Source of the DNA: Lingula anatina | Lineage: Eukaryota; Brachiopoda; Lingulata; Lingulida; Lingulidae | DNA length: 64,000 nt | NCBI RefSeq assembly: GCF_001039355.2 | Contig: NW_019773513.1 | Coordinates: forward strand, 1,514,250-1,578,249 | Reading direction: 5' to 3' | Shown here: piece after piece, positions 51,211 through 63,425 of the stretch | Layout: the number at the start of each line of letters is the position of its first letter | Position numbering within the stretch: position 1 is the first letter of the stretch | Translations under genes and position numbers: made by a program | The notes under the pieces: generated by a model | What the model saw: the letters and a program-made list of their open reading frames with translations, nothing else | Databases searched by the model: none | Told to the model about the DNA's origin: nothing

Positions 51211-51289
51211 TTGTGAACGGGACTATGAAAGTTTGTTTGGACACATATAGACGTCTTTTTATGTTGTCAAAACATGCAGCTTGGAAATA

Positions 51290-51810
51290 GCAAAGGAACT
51301 GTCCAAAGTAGGCTCCATGCTGCGGGAAAGCACTTATCACCTTTTAAACAGACGAAGAAAATTGACATGGGCTGCAAGAGCCATTGCATCGACCGTTTGC
51401 CAGAACTGGCGCCATTTTGTATTTTTTGATGATTCCATCTTCACTGTGAACAACGTGAGGGGACATGTGAGAACATTGAGAACATCATCCAGTTCTTATA
51501 TGCCAGAGAATATGTGCATTTCCTCACAAGGCAGTCCAATTTAATAATGGTTTGATGGTGCATTGGTCTCTACGGAATTGGTGAACTGGTGTCGATAAAT
51601 TGAAACCTAAACCATGACCGTTACATTGGAATTCTGGACCAGCACTTTTTACCATCGGTAGAAAACATCCCTGGTGACAGAAATGGTCCGTTTATTTTGC
51701 AAGATGATAACGCTACATCCCACAGGGCCATGGCTGTACAAGAGTGGCCTTACCGACATGAAATCAACAGGATGGACTAGTCCAGTCAATCTGTAGTTTG
51801 ATTGGAAAGC
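51290..51810 (+). pseudogene. Decayed Tc1-type transposase (Tc1/mariner superfamily)
   Basis: Three reading frames together give a Tc1-like transposase in the correct order: VQSRLHAAGKH (HTH-side motif, 51301), then WRHFVFFDDSIFTVNN (first catalytic Asp region, ~51405), YMPEN (~51500), NNGLMV, GILDQHFLPSVENIPGDRNG (~51630) and FILQDDNAT (second catalytic Asp region, ~51695), ending QEW..RHEINRMD. Frameshifts occur before RRKLTWAARA and near 51540, and a stop follows RMD, so it cannot make active enzyme. Simple TIRs were not found. Confidence 0.9.
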
Positions 51811-51844
51811 ATTTGTGTATTCTAAGCTATTTGAATAAAACTTA

Positions 51845-52700
51845 AAATGGTCGCCATTTCCATAATACCCATATGCTACTTTTTCTGGTGGAGAACAAGC
51901 ATGTTATCTTTGGTGTTTTAAGGAAATCCAAAATGGCCACCATTTTCCTGAGGAATACTAGTACATGGATTTCAATTACTGTCAGCTAGAGAGACAGAGT
52001 TCATTATTATATGAACTGAAGTTAGCATTAGTCTGTTTCTCGGTGTTTACAATTTTTCTATTACCCCATGAGGCTATGATATACATCTGGTATGTAGCAA
52101 GTGTACATTTATGATGAAAAAAGCATAATGAGAAAAAAAGCAAGCTGGCTCACATGTGCTTTAGGAATGCAAGTGAATGGGGATTTACTAGTATTTCCAA
52201 TACAAATGGCAGTCACCTTGCAATTTTCTCATAAAATCCAAGTGTATAGACTTGATAAACACCAGATGTTTATCATAGGAAAAATAAGAATGTGAGAAAA
52301 CAATGACAAGCAAACCTAATTTGATACTGAATACATATCTCCCTGGCAGTTATTGAAACGCAGTCTACTAGTATTCCTACGGTTAATGACAGCCATCTTG
52401 GATTTTTTAAAATGTACACTTGTTAGCCACCAGATATATATCACAGAAGAAATAAGGCTACGAAAAAATCTGGAAAATCAGCTTACGTCAACTCATTTCA
52501 TAATGGACCCTATACGTGTATGTCTCTCTAGCAGTAACTGAAACCTTTGTGCTAGTATTTCTCTTGGAAATGGCAGTCATCTTGAACTTAATTTTATGAA
52601 CCTTAGTTTCTTTGGTGGTAATTGAAACCCAAACACGTGAAACAGTATTCCTATGGCAAAGGGCAGCCATCTTGTTTTTCTTGAAATATCCATGAATACA
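51845..52700. repeat. ~185-bp minisatellite with CCATCTTG core
   Basis: A repeating pattern: TAGTATTCCTA or similar, then AATGRCAGYCAYCTTG, an AT-rich part with CCAGATnTnTATCA and GAAATAAG, then GGCAGTTATTGAAAC or AGCAGTAACTGAAAC. Unit starts are near 52205, 52385 and 52569, with a shortened unit at 52660. A copy in inverted orientation (AATGGCCACCATTTTCCTGAGG, AATACTAGTAC) lies at about 51930-51965 and another at 51849. A distant relative (GACGGCCATCGTGATTT) is at about 53333. No protein is encoded. Confidence 0.75.
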
Positions 52701-54411
52701 AAATATACAACATGTACAATAAGGATGTAAAATATATAAAATAATAAATAAATAAACCCGAAAAACTACTTTACTTTTATTATTGACCCTTTATGTTTCG
52801 CTAGCTTACTCACACGTGGGGCCGAGATGGGTAGGCGGTGGGTTTATTGGGCAGATCTGGGCAGAAGTTAAACTTCGTGGTCTTATCTGGCTCCCTGATG
52901 GGCTTCATATTTGCTAGCCTATTTTATGAGTCACTGCACTGAGAATACGTTGCGACCCCTGGTGCATGTTGTTGAGAATGGGCATATTTGAACCTATTTG
53001 GACTAAATTGAAAATTTATAAATTTATGGGTGCTTTAAAAACAAGTTGATCCGCAGACTATTACATCCGTGGATCTAATATGGACGAACCGCTTGAAAGC
53101 AAGCTGCTTAATCCCCTGATGGTTTTTTTAGCCTACACGCGCTCTCCCTGCGCGGGCCTAGCAATTAAACCTAGGGTCCGAGATTTAATCCGTTTAATGG
53201 CTTGTGTGGAGGTCGTGAGATCGCCAGGGAATTATGTGGCTTACTCTTAAGTGGGGTAGGCGATATTTAGTTCGCTGTTCTGAATGGTTGTAGTTAATAT
53301 ACCCCTTCTATCCATATTTTCTTATAGCATTGACGGCCATCGTGATTTCTTCATAATGCCCATGACAGGATTCCTTAGTTCGTCATTTTGTAGACTTCAT
53401 AGGAAAGCAATGTGGTAAAATAAAAACTGTTGCAATTACTTTCCACATTGGCCTCAAAATGGCTTAGTTTGCCTAGACTATCCTACAAAGTTTAATACCG
53501 ACAAAATAATATGTGTTTCGTTAGGGCTAAGTACTCGTCTGTAAACCTGTAATTAAGACAGTAATTTGACATAACCACTTTTCAACAAAATACCAATTGA
53601 AAAACCTAAGAATTCCAGCAATTGTTTGCCTTCAAACAAAATGGTGCAGTAATTTTGTCACCCCACAGTAGTTTTTCAGTAGTACACTATGTAGTACAGC
53701 ATCAGATGGTGCCCCTCCACCCGTTGTCTTTGAGATGTTTTGAATGATACATGTACAGGGAATTGGTATTAGCCTTACTGCTATGGCTAGCGTCTTGAAC
53801 ATCAAACTGAATATATTGACGGTCACGTAGCTTGCACATATATAAACGGAAATTATTTCCGCATTAAAAGACACCTCTCTGCAGAACTTTTGAAAAACTC
53901 ACAGAAGCCAGCTGATAAGATACGTTTTGCTTATCATTATGGGTCTTTTTGTCTCGGCGCAATCATCTATATTTGGCGAAGCGCAACGTGAGATTAATAC
54001 TCCTGTGGTGAAACATGGGGTTCGTTTCCTAAGAGAATGCTTCTGATGTACTTGGTGTTTCTTTAACATTTTGTGTGGATTCCATCATTCTTCTTCTTCT
54101 TTGAAGCCACCAACTGTGTAGGCATTTTAACAGAACTTGAGCCTTGACGCCCAGTTAACGTAGACCGAAAGGGAACATACATGTTAGGGTTGTTTCGGAT
54201 ATGCTGTGTAAATGTTTATGTCGATTTTCTGACCCGTGTGGTCTGTTTTAGTGTGACTTTTTTTCATGAATGAGTAACAATATTATGTAACAGCAGAGTC
54301 TATTCTTTACATATCGGTACTTGGTTCCATTTCAAATTCGAAAGCCAATTTCAGTTTCTTAGCACAGTTCTTACCAAGTACTGAGTAACGTTTGCCTATG
54401 TCACTGTTTTA
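52701..54411. other. Gene-poor stretch with repeat fragments
   Basis: Positions 53050-53125 (GCAGACTATTACATCCGTGG, ...CTTGAAAG...TTAATCCCCTGATGG) resemble the inner half of the MITE at 11154-11385. No gene recognised. Confidence 0.5.
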
Positions 54412-54463
54412 TATTCTGATGAGCCGTAGGGCTCAAAGGTTTAATAAATTGAAATTGAAATGA
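54412..54463 (+). mobile_element. 3' tail of a non-LTR retrotransposon or SINE
   Basis: GATGAGCC-GTA-GGGCTC forms a 5-bp hairpin, followed by AAAGGTTTAATAAATTGAAA and a short TTGAAA-type repeat. Many LINE and SINE 3' ends in invertebrates have this plan of stem-loop plus short tandem tail. No coding part is recognised upstream, so this would be a 5'-truncated copy. Confidence 0.5.
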
Positions 54464-55196
54464 CAACACTGTCATCAACATCAATCCCCTTTTCTTGGGG
54501 GGGAGATTTATGTTATTGTAATTTTTGACTCTTGAAACGCAAATCAAGTTTATTTCATTTATCGTGTACAATTTTCATTTAGTTATTAATTTTTTGTGTT
54601 AACCCCATGGCTGTCAAGGCATATATCTGTTTTGCTTATTTCTTAGAAGATTCTATGTGCTAAAAACAAATCAGTACAATTTGAGAACAAAGTATTTTCA
54701 ATGTTTTTCGGTCGCATGTATCCAAACTCTGTCGCATTGTGGTGTGGATTTTGTTTTGTATTATCTGATTAGTGAATCGTTATCAATGCAGTTCTTTGTT
54801 CTATTGTATGGTGTGAATATGTCATTCACAAGAGCATTCATTAAAGGCTCGCTGTATGAGTTTCCCATTAGTTGTGGTGAAACTCTTAATTTACGTTTCC
54901 TATCTATATCAAATAAAAGACAATACTATACACACGCAAATATCATTGATCAAGTTCTCCCAGCAATGATGTACCATATTTTATATACTAATAAACATCG
55001 ACCTCATGCACTCATGAAGCCATGTTATAGCAGATTCATGTATTCAAACACTTAGAAGACTGCAGTGGGGAAATCTGACCGACAGGTATTGCCTTCGCAA
55101 TCTCTCTATCAACTGGTCGTCCTTGTCTTTGATCTTAAACCAACACAAAGATGATTTATACTTGTTGGGGTTCTCTGGGTGCTACGTACAGCTTAG
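54464..55196. other. Intergenic, nothing recognised
   Basis: Contains an open frame from 54657 to 55055 that lacks a strong start and any family motif. I do not call it a gene. Confidence 0.4.
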
Positions 55197-55410
55197 ACCC
55201 CATTCCCACAGATTTTAGATCGATCTATCCCTGTGGGAAGTCTCACTAGATTACTGTCAGCTTAACCGGCTTAAATGTCTGTCCCGCCTACTAAAAGCTA
55301 TAAGGGGGTAATTAACTACCGTGCGCGCTCGGCTGACAGCAATTTAGCGCGAACCCCCAGGGAGTTAGGTCGATCTAGATGGATCGATCTAAATCTATGG
55401 GAATGCACTC
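55197..55410. mobile_element. Palindromic MITE-like element (~210 bp)
   Basis: CATTCCCACAGATTTTAGAT followed by CGATC at 55201-55225 is mirrored by GATCGATCTAAATCTATGGG and AATG at 55382-55405. Further in, CCCTGTGGG...ATTACTGTCAGC pairs with GCTGACAGCAATTT...CCCCCAGGG. The whole can fold with a ~60-base loop. There is no ORF of its own. A half copy lies at 16440-16515. Confidence 0.65.
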
Positions 55411-58251
55411 TTAGAATTCAGCGAGCGACGTTTAATAAAAGTCTCATTAGGCCTGAATTAGGCTATATGGAATTGAAAGACCCGGCAGGGCTCTCTGGTG
55501 ATCAAAGGCGACCCATTTCCAACGATTTCTAATAAGAGAACATCTTGTCGCTCCGTTAAAAATGTCATTTCATTTTTCAGATGACGAAATGAAGAAAACA
55601 AATATGGGCTTAAATCCCTTGTGCAATCAAACTGAGATATTTGAATTAGTTTTCACTAACTGCCTATCTTGCGCGGGAGTTATAGGGTCTTTATTTTTGT
55701 ACGCCTCATTTTCCAACACATTATCTACCTTAGTTAAACATTATAACCAATTGACTCTACACGATCCTTGCCTTTTTCATGTCATTTAAAGGCAGAAAGC
55801 AAAGGACAAAGATAGTTCGCCTTTCGTATTAAATGGCATATCTTGCTAATTTGAGCAAAATGAGGCTCTTTCAAAGTACTTATTTACTTTGTTAAATCGA
55901 CATTTACGATCGATTAGTCATTTGGCATCATCAGGCACGAAATCTTAGTTTAGTTAAAGAGCGAAAAAGTTTATAAATGGCCCCATGAGTAGCTCTTCAA
56001 CGATATCCGTATTCTGTTGGGTTTCAAAATACAGGGGTACATGTACATGGGATTGTGTTTCAAGGCTTTAACTACGCAAAATATGTTGTTATTCATCCTA
56101 ATACACATCTGATTTGTTGACCCTACACTTTAAAGGAACGTTTATGTCCTCGGCAATGCAGTATACATTAAAGGTTCCAACGTTGGCTATATCTTTTCGC
56201 TGTGCTACTCACCACAATGTCAGTCTTGTGCTAGTGTGCTCTTGCTAAATATAGATGGCGCCATATATCGTCAGAGGTTTCCTTGAAGTGCACAGTGTGT
56301 TGTCACTTCTAGTAAATAGCACGGCAAGTTAGCCAGATAAAAAGAAATTATATCAGGTCGAGATTTTTCCATACTTAAAGAACTACGAAAACAAAAGTGA
56401 TATATTTTGTTCATGAAGACTGCGCAATTTTATGACCGAAACCTATTGCTCATTAAAGTTTCGCACTGCACTCTGTTTTAAACCAAGAAAAAATATAATT
56501 CCTTGAACGACAATCAACATAAACGTGTATTCTGTTTACTTGTAGTATATTTGTCAACTGCTATATCACGTATTACGTTATACTTCAGGTAACCAAAACC
56601 CAGTCAATCTGGCTACGTTTCTGGCCCACTTCAGAATATAAAGAAACATGAAGACATACGTGTGCAATGGGGAGAATCCGAAATAGCCCGAAGTCTCACG
56701 AATAAGTTTGAAATATGGTAGATTTTTGTAAGATCTGGCCCAGTCTGGTAAAAAAATCACGTTAGACATTCCAGTCGTCAAAAATATATTTTAACCAGTA
56801 ATTTCTGCAAATAGCCGTTGTAAGATTCCAAACACATGGCATTTTGCTAATAACGATCATTTTGTACACTAAACTACCTGTGGGCCCGTACTTCATTTGC
56901 GAAGAGGGTAGGGAGATCTATTAGATCCAGGTAACATACCATTCATTATCCGCATAAGACACAAAGCTTTCACAATAAATTCCTCGAAAGTCACAAATGG
57001 TTATAGACTTTTGGCAACTATAATGTCACTCTTAAGTACTCCTGTTGAAAATAAAATAATAAAGTTGTTAATTGCCCGTTATTTGTTAGGGCCTACAAAT
57101 CTTGCAGCATGCACGCCTCTTTCAAACCTTCCAACTGCTGCTGCGCATGCGCTGTCGTTTAACGAATATAGCGAAAAAGAAACTTTCTGAAAATTTCAGC
57201 AATTTGCCCTCATTACCAAAATATAGTCTATATAAAACCATTGATTAAAGTACTACCTATAAACACGTTTTCGAGCTGTTTTTAACCGTCATGAGTACTG
57301 AGTAAGATTCGCCAATACCCATCTCTATCACGATAGTGTCTCAGAAGGATAAATTTTCGACTAAAATGGTTTATAGATCGTGTTTTTGTCATAACGATTC
57401 CCTTAAGATGTATTGTTTTTGCCAACCGGCTTTTAAATGCTATAAACGTCCATAGGAATTCTATCCAAGTGGATACTGTATTTTTTAATGCATTTATTAT
57501 CTTCAAATTCGAGCTCAATCGGTGGATCTGACCTACACGCTCATATGGCGGTTTGCCTTTGACTGTGCACATTTCCCACTTATCAAAAGGTTTTAATTCT
57601 CAGTCAGTCGTACCATATCATGTTCATCATTACGTAATATCGTCTAATATCTTCCCTTTTGCGGTTCAGAAATGTTGACCAAACATTTAATCGATGGATA
57701 CCCAATTGGCCTAAGGCTTTGTGTATATCCGATGCCCACTCCGGATGAATTGCTCATATTATATTCTTATAATTCACAATTAACCTGAAACATTTTCCAT
57801 CAGATAAATTGTTTTTATAGTTATCATTTGATAGTATGGATGGGCAAAAATTAAACATGTAGACAATGACATTGCGTTTTTCTGTAGTTTCTCTAACAAA
57901 TCATGCCAGTCCCATAACTAAAGCACCTTCCATATTGACCAACATACTCTGGTTATGCATTCCACATTTATACATATACCTTGCAGCAATGGCTAGCATT
58001 TCCGCTCTCCATGGTAATGGTGCGTGTTGTGAAATGGACTTCTGTGTGAAACCAGGTTTATTACACAACAATCTTAGCTACCACATGCTACCTACATGTA
58101 CCAGCAACGACTCTGTGTCCAGTGCATTGCGTGGTTAATTTTTGCTCTATACATGGTTGTTAATGTTGAGCATTTCACGCTTTGTTTGGAATGGTCCCAG
58201 TCATTATCGTATCAGTTTACACGCTGCACAACGCTGTCTTGCTTATATAGA
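55411..58251. other. Gene-poor stretch
   Basis: No gene or RNA recognised on either strand; the ORFs are short and lack motifs. Confidence 0.55.
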
Positions 58252-58903
58252 CAGGGCCGTAGCCTGAGCAAAATGCCTGGGGGCAGTAAGCGGACACGAG
58301 GGGGGCGAAGCCCCCGAGGGGGGAGGGTGTGGGAGGGGGTGTCCCCCTCCCAGGGTGTGGAAAATTTTTTAAAAACTGAATGTATAATACTGCATTCTGG
58401 TGCATTTTAACTGTTGTTTATTGCTCAATCAGAAGTCAGAAATTGTGGGTTAATTTTGCCATAAGTACAGTCATTTTTTCAACACAACACGCCAATTGGA
58501 CTTCATTTCGTAGATTGTCTCAGGATCAGGAATAACGTTTCTTCCTCTGTGGACAAGCAAGAGAGCCAATCCGCTAAGGCGTTCCTCTGCCATGCTTGTG
58601 CGTGTCCACAGTTTCAGACGACGGAGGGCTGAAAATGATCTCTCGCATGCAATACTGCCCACTGGTGTTGCAAGGAAGATTGTAAAGATCCTACGAAGTG
58701 CAGGGAAATAGTCATGGTCACAGGAAATAAGAGCAGCTGCTGCATCCTTTGGCCACATATCCTTAGGAACATCACTAAATAACAGTTCCCACTTTTCCAC
58801 TTCAACTTCTAGGTTGTCTTCCTCATCAGGGCCGATTTTGTTTGCACCTCAAATCCCAGGGGGGGGGGGGGGGGGGCAGCTGCCCCCGGAGGCTACGGCC
58901 CTG
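58252..58903 (-). mobile_element. hAT-superfamily DNA transposon remnant
   Basis: A 652-bp element bounded by exact 13-bp terminal inverted repeats, CAGGGCCGTAGCC at 58252-58264 and GGCTACGGCCCTG at 58891-58903. The adjacent bases ATAGA occur on both outer sides (58247-58251, 58904-58908), part of a possible target duplication (hAT normally gives 8 bp). The interior is GC-rich at both ends (with G18 at 58859-58876) and carries only the C-terminal part of a transposase on the minus strand, so it is an internally deleted copy. Confidence 0.88.
58471..58848 (-). pseudogene. hAT transposase C-terminal dimerisation domain (fragment)
   Basis: An open frame of 125 codons, closed upstream by a stop at 58849-58851. 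It carries the hAT C-terminal signature PVGSIACERSFSALRRLK followed by LWTRTSMAEERLSGLALL, as in transposase-derived ZMYM1-like and THAP12 (52-kDa repressor)-like proteins. The zinc-finger and catalytic parts are missing, there is no ATG at the start of the homology, and the frame lies entirely within the TIRs. It is therefore a transposon relic, not a host gene. The intact frame suggests a fairly recent insertion. Confidence 0.88.
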
Positions 58904-61900
58904 ATAGAAAAGTAAACCAGAAGAGATTGGGCCTTACACAAGGCATACATGTATATACTACTAGAGTCTTGCGATTGACCCAGCTGTTGACAAAATGTGC
59001 TTTTCTTTTTTGAACTTTCAACTCACATTAATTGAGGACGATTTATAAAAAAAATGTTTTCAGATGCACTGGTGGTTTGAGGATCTTAATTCAGAGTGGA
59101 GAGAATGCGGGTGGCACCAGGCGGCACTGAGATAGAGAAAAAATAATCTCTCTGGAACCGCCGGTGAGATGACAATTCACCGCAGCTGGTTTCTAAATTG
59201 TATTTCAAGGCTAACGGTTAATGTCGTCATCCCTGACCTGCCACTGATTTTTTTCTCTTTTTCATTGTTTGAAAGCCAAGTAAGAAAAAAAGACTGCAAA
59301 GGAAATTGTCCTGAATCAAAACGAATTTAAGGTTCGGATGTAGGTGGCAGTGGCAAAGAACGAAGATCAGTTGAGGTATACTTCCTATCAATCTAACACA
59401 TGAACCTGGATTCAATTATAAACTAATCTATGCTAGAACTAATGATTCCCCAGCAGACAGAGATATGGGGTATATGAAAAGATAATTGCAGTAATAAGAG
59501 ACGCACTGACTCTCAGACAGGATGCGTCCATAAAGCATTCGCTGTGAATCTATGCAGCGGTTTTGTTTGTGAAAAGCTAAGTGGTTCTACAGCTAGAGCC
59601 ACTGCGTCCCACACGCGTACTATGATGTTGTAAAAGATCTTTTTATGTGCCATTTCATTTGGAAAGGGGTCAGTTACACATTCCGTGTGCGACATGTATT
59701 TGTGTTCGACTCCAATTTGTTTCAGAAAGACTTAATTTGCAAAATTGACCGACTTTGTGCTTGGGTATATCAATAATGGTGAGTGTCTTTAATAAATGTG
59801 TTTACTTAAAGGTTTCAAATAGGAGGTTAGCGTGCCGTGCATCTATGCATAATGCTCTTATTGTTATCACCTGGGTCTGTATAACTACATTAGTTTAGGA
59901 TATACGATAGTGGTATATACCGTTGAGGTACTTTAGTACCTATCACTTCAATGACACCCTAAGATTAAATTGTACGGAAATTAGATCATGGAAAAAAGAA
60001 AACGGATGCCCTGATGTCTTGGTGGAAAAGCCTTATTTTATACTGCTCTTCTCCACTGTGTTCAACCTCGATGGAACATGGGGAAAACATGATGAACTCC
60101 TGGATGCAAGGGTTTTTTACTCCGAGAATGAATCCACGTATTTTTTATCCTTTTATGTTCATTATGGATAGTTTTGTACATTTTTGGCTAAATCGAAGCA
60201 TTTAATGAGGCAAGATACTTTTAATTTCACCAGAACGAATTTGACCGTGAGGAAAAACCGAATGTGACAGTTTTATTAGCATCTGTGATTTGAAAGGGAA
60301 AGAGGTACGTCCGATGACCTTTTGTAAAAGCCAAATAACGGCAGTGTAATTAAGTCTGGACGGAAACCTGACCCGCAAAGTGTAAACTTGTTCGTTAGCT
60401 GAAAAGCGAGAGAGAACACAGTGCACTTTCAATTTCATTCCAGTTGTCAAAAATGATGAAATTCAACTATGAGTCTAATTGAGTGCGGTATTTGAAGATT
60501 AATACATTAGAATAAGACATGAAAAGGAGGGAAAGAGCAGTTAATATTCTCACCATGTGAACTGTTCCGATTCTCAGAATCCAAGTTTCAGGTGGACAGT
60601 TCTGTGTTTATTACATCTAATCTATCAAACTCGACACCGTGACATATCAAAGGGTTTTATCGCGTTTTAAAAGCAGGCAAAACAAGCTTTAAGTAAATAT
60701 ATACTACATGTGTGTGAAACAGTGTGTGTGTGTGTGTGTGTGTGTGTGTTTATCAAGTAAGTTTAAATGCATCTATCTACAAGTTGGCTGTGAGGAAACA
60801 AAGACGATACAAATATTGGCAATAGATATGAGAAGGGTAGCTAAATAGCAGAAATAAGAAACGTGTTAGACAACTGGAAATTTGAATTTAAAAATCTTTT
60901 CAATTCTCAAGATATAATACCTCTACTCTTAAGGTAGCAATTTTCGTGATTTAAACAAAAGAAAAATGGAAAGCCGTGGCTATTCACTGGCATAGTACAT
61001 GTAGCAAACGACATTCTTGGGTAAAGAATAGTAATGAGAATTTTAGTAGAATTAATCCTTCAGGTTATGTTTTAATAGTAGTCTCATTCCTACGTACGTA
61101 ACGAAAAAGAAGCAATTATTTCCCCAATCCCGAAATACATAATATCTGACCCAAGAGGGCCATAAAATTATAGGGAAATTAGCACCATCTCAAGTTCTTT
61201 ATAAGAGGATTTATAGCATTTAGCACCGTGATCAAATTTTGCGTAAATGTCAAACAATGTACGTAATAAAACATCTCCTTGCCTAACGCCGCTGGTGGTG
61301 GCATGCTGCGGAGGCGTTCAGGAATGAAACATGATCCGTAGCTTTGTACTATTATATAAACTATTAATAACCTGACACTTCTTTCAATTGACATCCGCTT
61401 TAATCGATTTGTACGTGATTAAATCGCTATTACTGGAATAAAATGTTTCTGTAGATTTGTGTAACAGCAGCAATTATCGAGTCCTTCGTTATTATTTTTA
61501 AAACATACTAATTTCAACTTCATGTATACGTGTTGAAGACGGGACCGTTTTGTCCATCGACTAAATATTAAAATATTTTCGAAATAAACATAAAAAAAGC
61601 ATCGATGTTACCGAGCATTTAAAATTACCTGGTCTTCTTTAATGACCTCATCATTGTGGCTGCTGGCAAGGGGAAACTTAAACTTCAGTGTGTAAGTTGT
61701 AAAAAGGTGGTACAGTAAATGATGAATGTTACAAGAAAACAAAATAAGTACATTATAGGCCTACATGTATATTGCAACATATGACATTGTGACAAATGGA
61801 AGAATGAAAGAATAGTCTATGTTATCATTCCTATTGATTTACTTTATGTACTGGTACATTCATTTGCAAATGAACAAATTGTAACGGCACTCACTGTATG

Positions 61901-62081
61901 TATGTAGTGTCCCAAAAGTTACTCACTTGAATATACCCTTGTGTATTCAATGAACGTCTTAATCACATCAAAATAGGTGAGTAATGGGCAGTCAAAGAGT
62001 GAGCACATTTTGGGCCATCCCGTAACTTCTTTCATTTGTTACTACGGTCGTTTAAAATTACCCATGAATAGCCCCTGCGTA
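58904..62081. other. Gene-poor stretch
   Basis: No gene recognised. An 82-codon frame at 59923-60171 has no family motif. It contains (TG)n at 60722-60749. Confidence 0.5.
60722..60749. repeat. (TG)n microsatellite
   Basis: Fourteen TG units. Confidence 0.96.
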
Positions 62082-62690
62082 GGGGAGGGCACGAAACCTG
62101 CAGTCATGGCGACAATTTTGAACGAAATATGTGGTGTAACGTGTGATTTTGTTAAAACTCAGCCCAATATAAGAGTACGATACTGGTACATGAACTACTC
62201 TCTCACCAATTTCACTATGAACAATTGAAGTAAACGCACCTCTTAATCATCATAACAGTCTCTTGTACACATTTATCCCTACATGAAATTTTGTTCATAA
62301 AATAACATTTAGCTATAATGAAATCAAAAGATGAAACGAACAAGAAATAAAACGAAGTACATGTAAATAATTAAAGGGGAGGACACTGAAGTTGCAGTCG
62401 TGGCGAAAAATTTGAACGTCATCCCTTTCTTTTGTCTTTTTACACTGTACAGTGTGCTTTTAGTAAAAACTCAACTCTCTACAAAAGTACGATACGGGTA
62501 CTTGAATTACTCTCTCACAAACACCACTAATAATAAATAGAATAATGGAAACGCATCTCTTTTTCAACATAACAGTCTGTTATACACATTTATCCATACA
62601 TGACAGTTCGTTAATAAAATAACATCTAGCTTTAATGAAATCAAAAGATGAAACGAACAGGAAAGAAAACGAAGTAATTGGTTAAATCGT
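62082..62690. repeat. ~294-bp tandem duplication
   Basis: Unit 1 (62082-62375) and unit 2 (62376-62690) share, in order, GGGGAGG, GCAGTC(A/G)TGGCGA, AGTACGATAC(T/G)GGTAC, ACTCTCTCAC, CATAACAGTCT, TACACATTTATCC, AAAATAACAT(T/C)TAGCT and ATGAAATCAAAAGATGAAAC. They differ by point changes and small indels. No ORF is conserved between the units, so it is non-coding. Confidence 0.88.
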
Positions 62691-63425
62691 AATATCTTAA
62701 TTCCTTTGAGAGTTTTATACATATGGTTGATTACTTCCTTTGCTCTTTGTCAGTTTTATTGATGGTTTTAGTCGCTATATTGCCAATTGCAATAGAAGTG
62801 GCTCCATCAGTGACGCAGTTAAATTAAATTGGTCGTTTGAGAACATGCCACTGTACATGTTCACGCATCTTCAATAGAATACAACTTGCGAAAATCGGCA
62901 CAGGAGGCGTATCACCCCCTTAAGCCCCTTTTTTAAATATTTTTTTTCTTGTATGCAGAAATATAGAGCAAAACAAGGTGAAATGTTCTTCTTAGCAGCC
63001 CATTTGAACCACTCCTTATTGTATCAGCCACTGTATTGGTTTGTTTATCTGTTCTATGAAACAACGAGATTTGTAAATTAGAATAACACACAGTATTGTA
63101 CAACACCAGAAGCAAACCTTGGTAACACAGAAATACTCCATTAATAAACACTTTGTGTTAACAATACAGTTTTTTGACAATGTGATTAGTTTTTATACGT
63201 TTGTTACTAGTAGGCCTACATTTACCGGTACATACAGAAGAGTCAAGGTAGGCTTCTTTGTAAGTCGTCACACACTTAAAAAAAGGCACTGAATACGACC
63301 CCCTTTGGCCATCAAGACTGAAATTACAGGATACCTGTCCTATTAATGATGCCTTAACAATTGGTAAATGGACTCTTTAGCCGAAAATGTTCTATCACAC
63401 TCCTAAGATGACAGAGACAAGAAAG
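62691..63425. other. Downstream flank of the second GPCR
   Basis: AT-rich, nothing recognised. It probably includes the 3' UTR of the minus-strand receptor. Confidence 0.4.

Noticed and set aside
54657-55055. Open frame of 132 codons
   Set aside because: It does not begin with ATG and resembles no family I know.
59923-60171. 82-codon frame
   Set aside because: No match to any family I recognise and no paralogue in the window.
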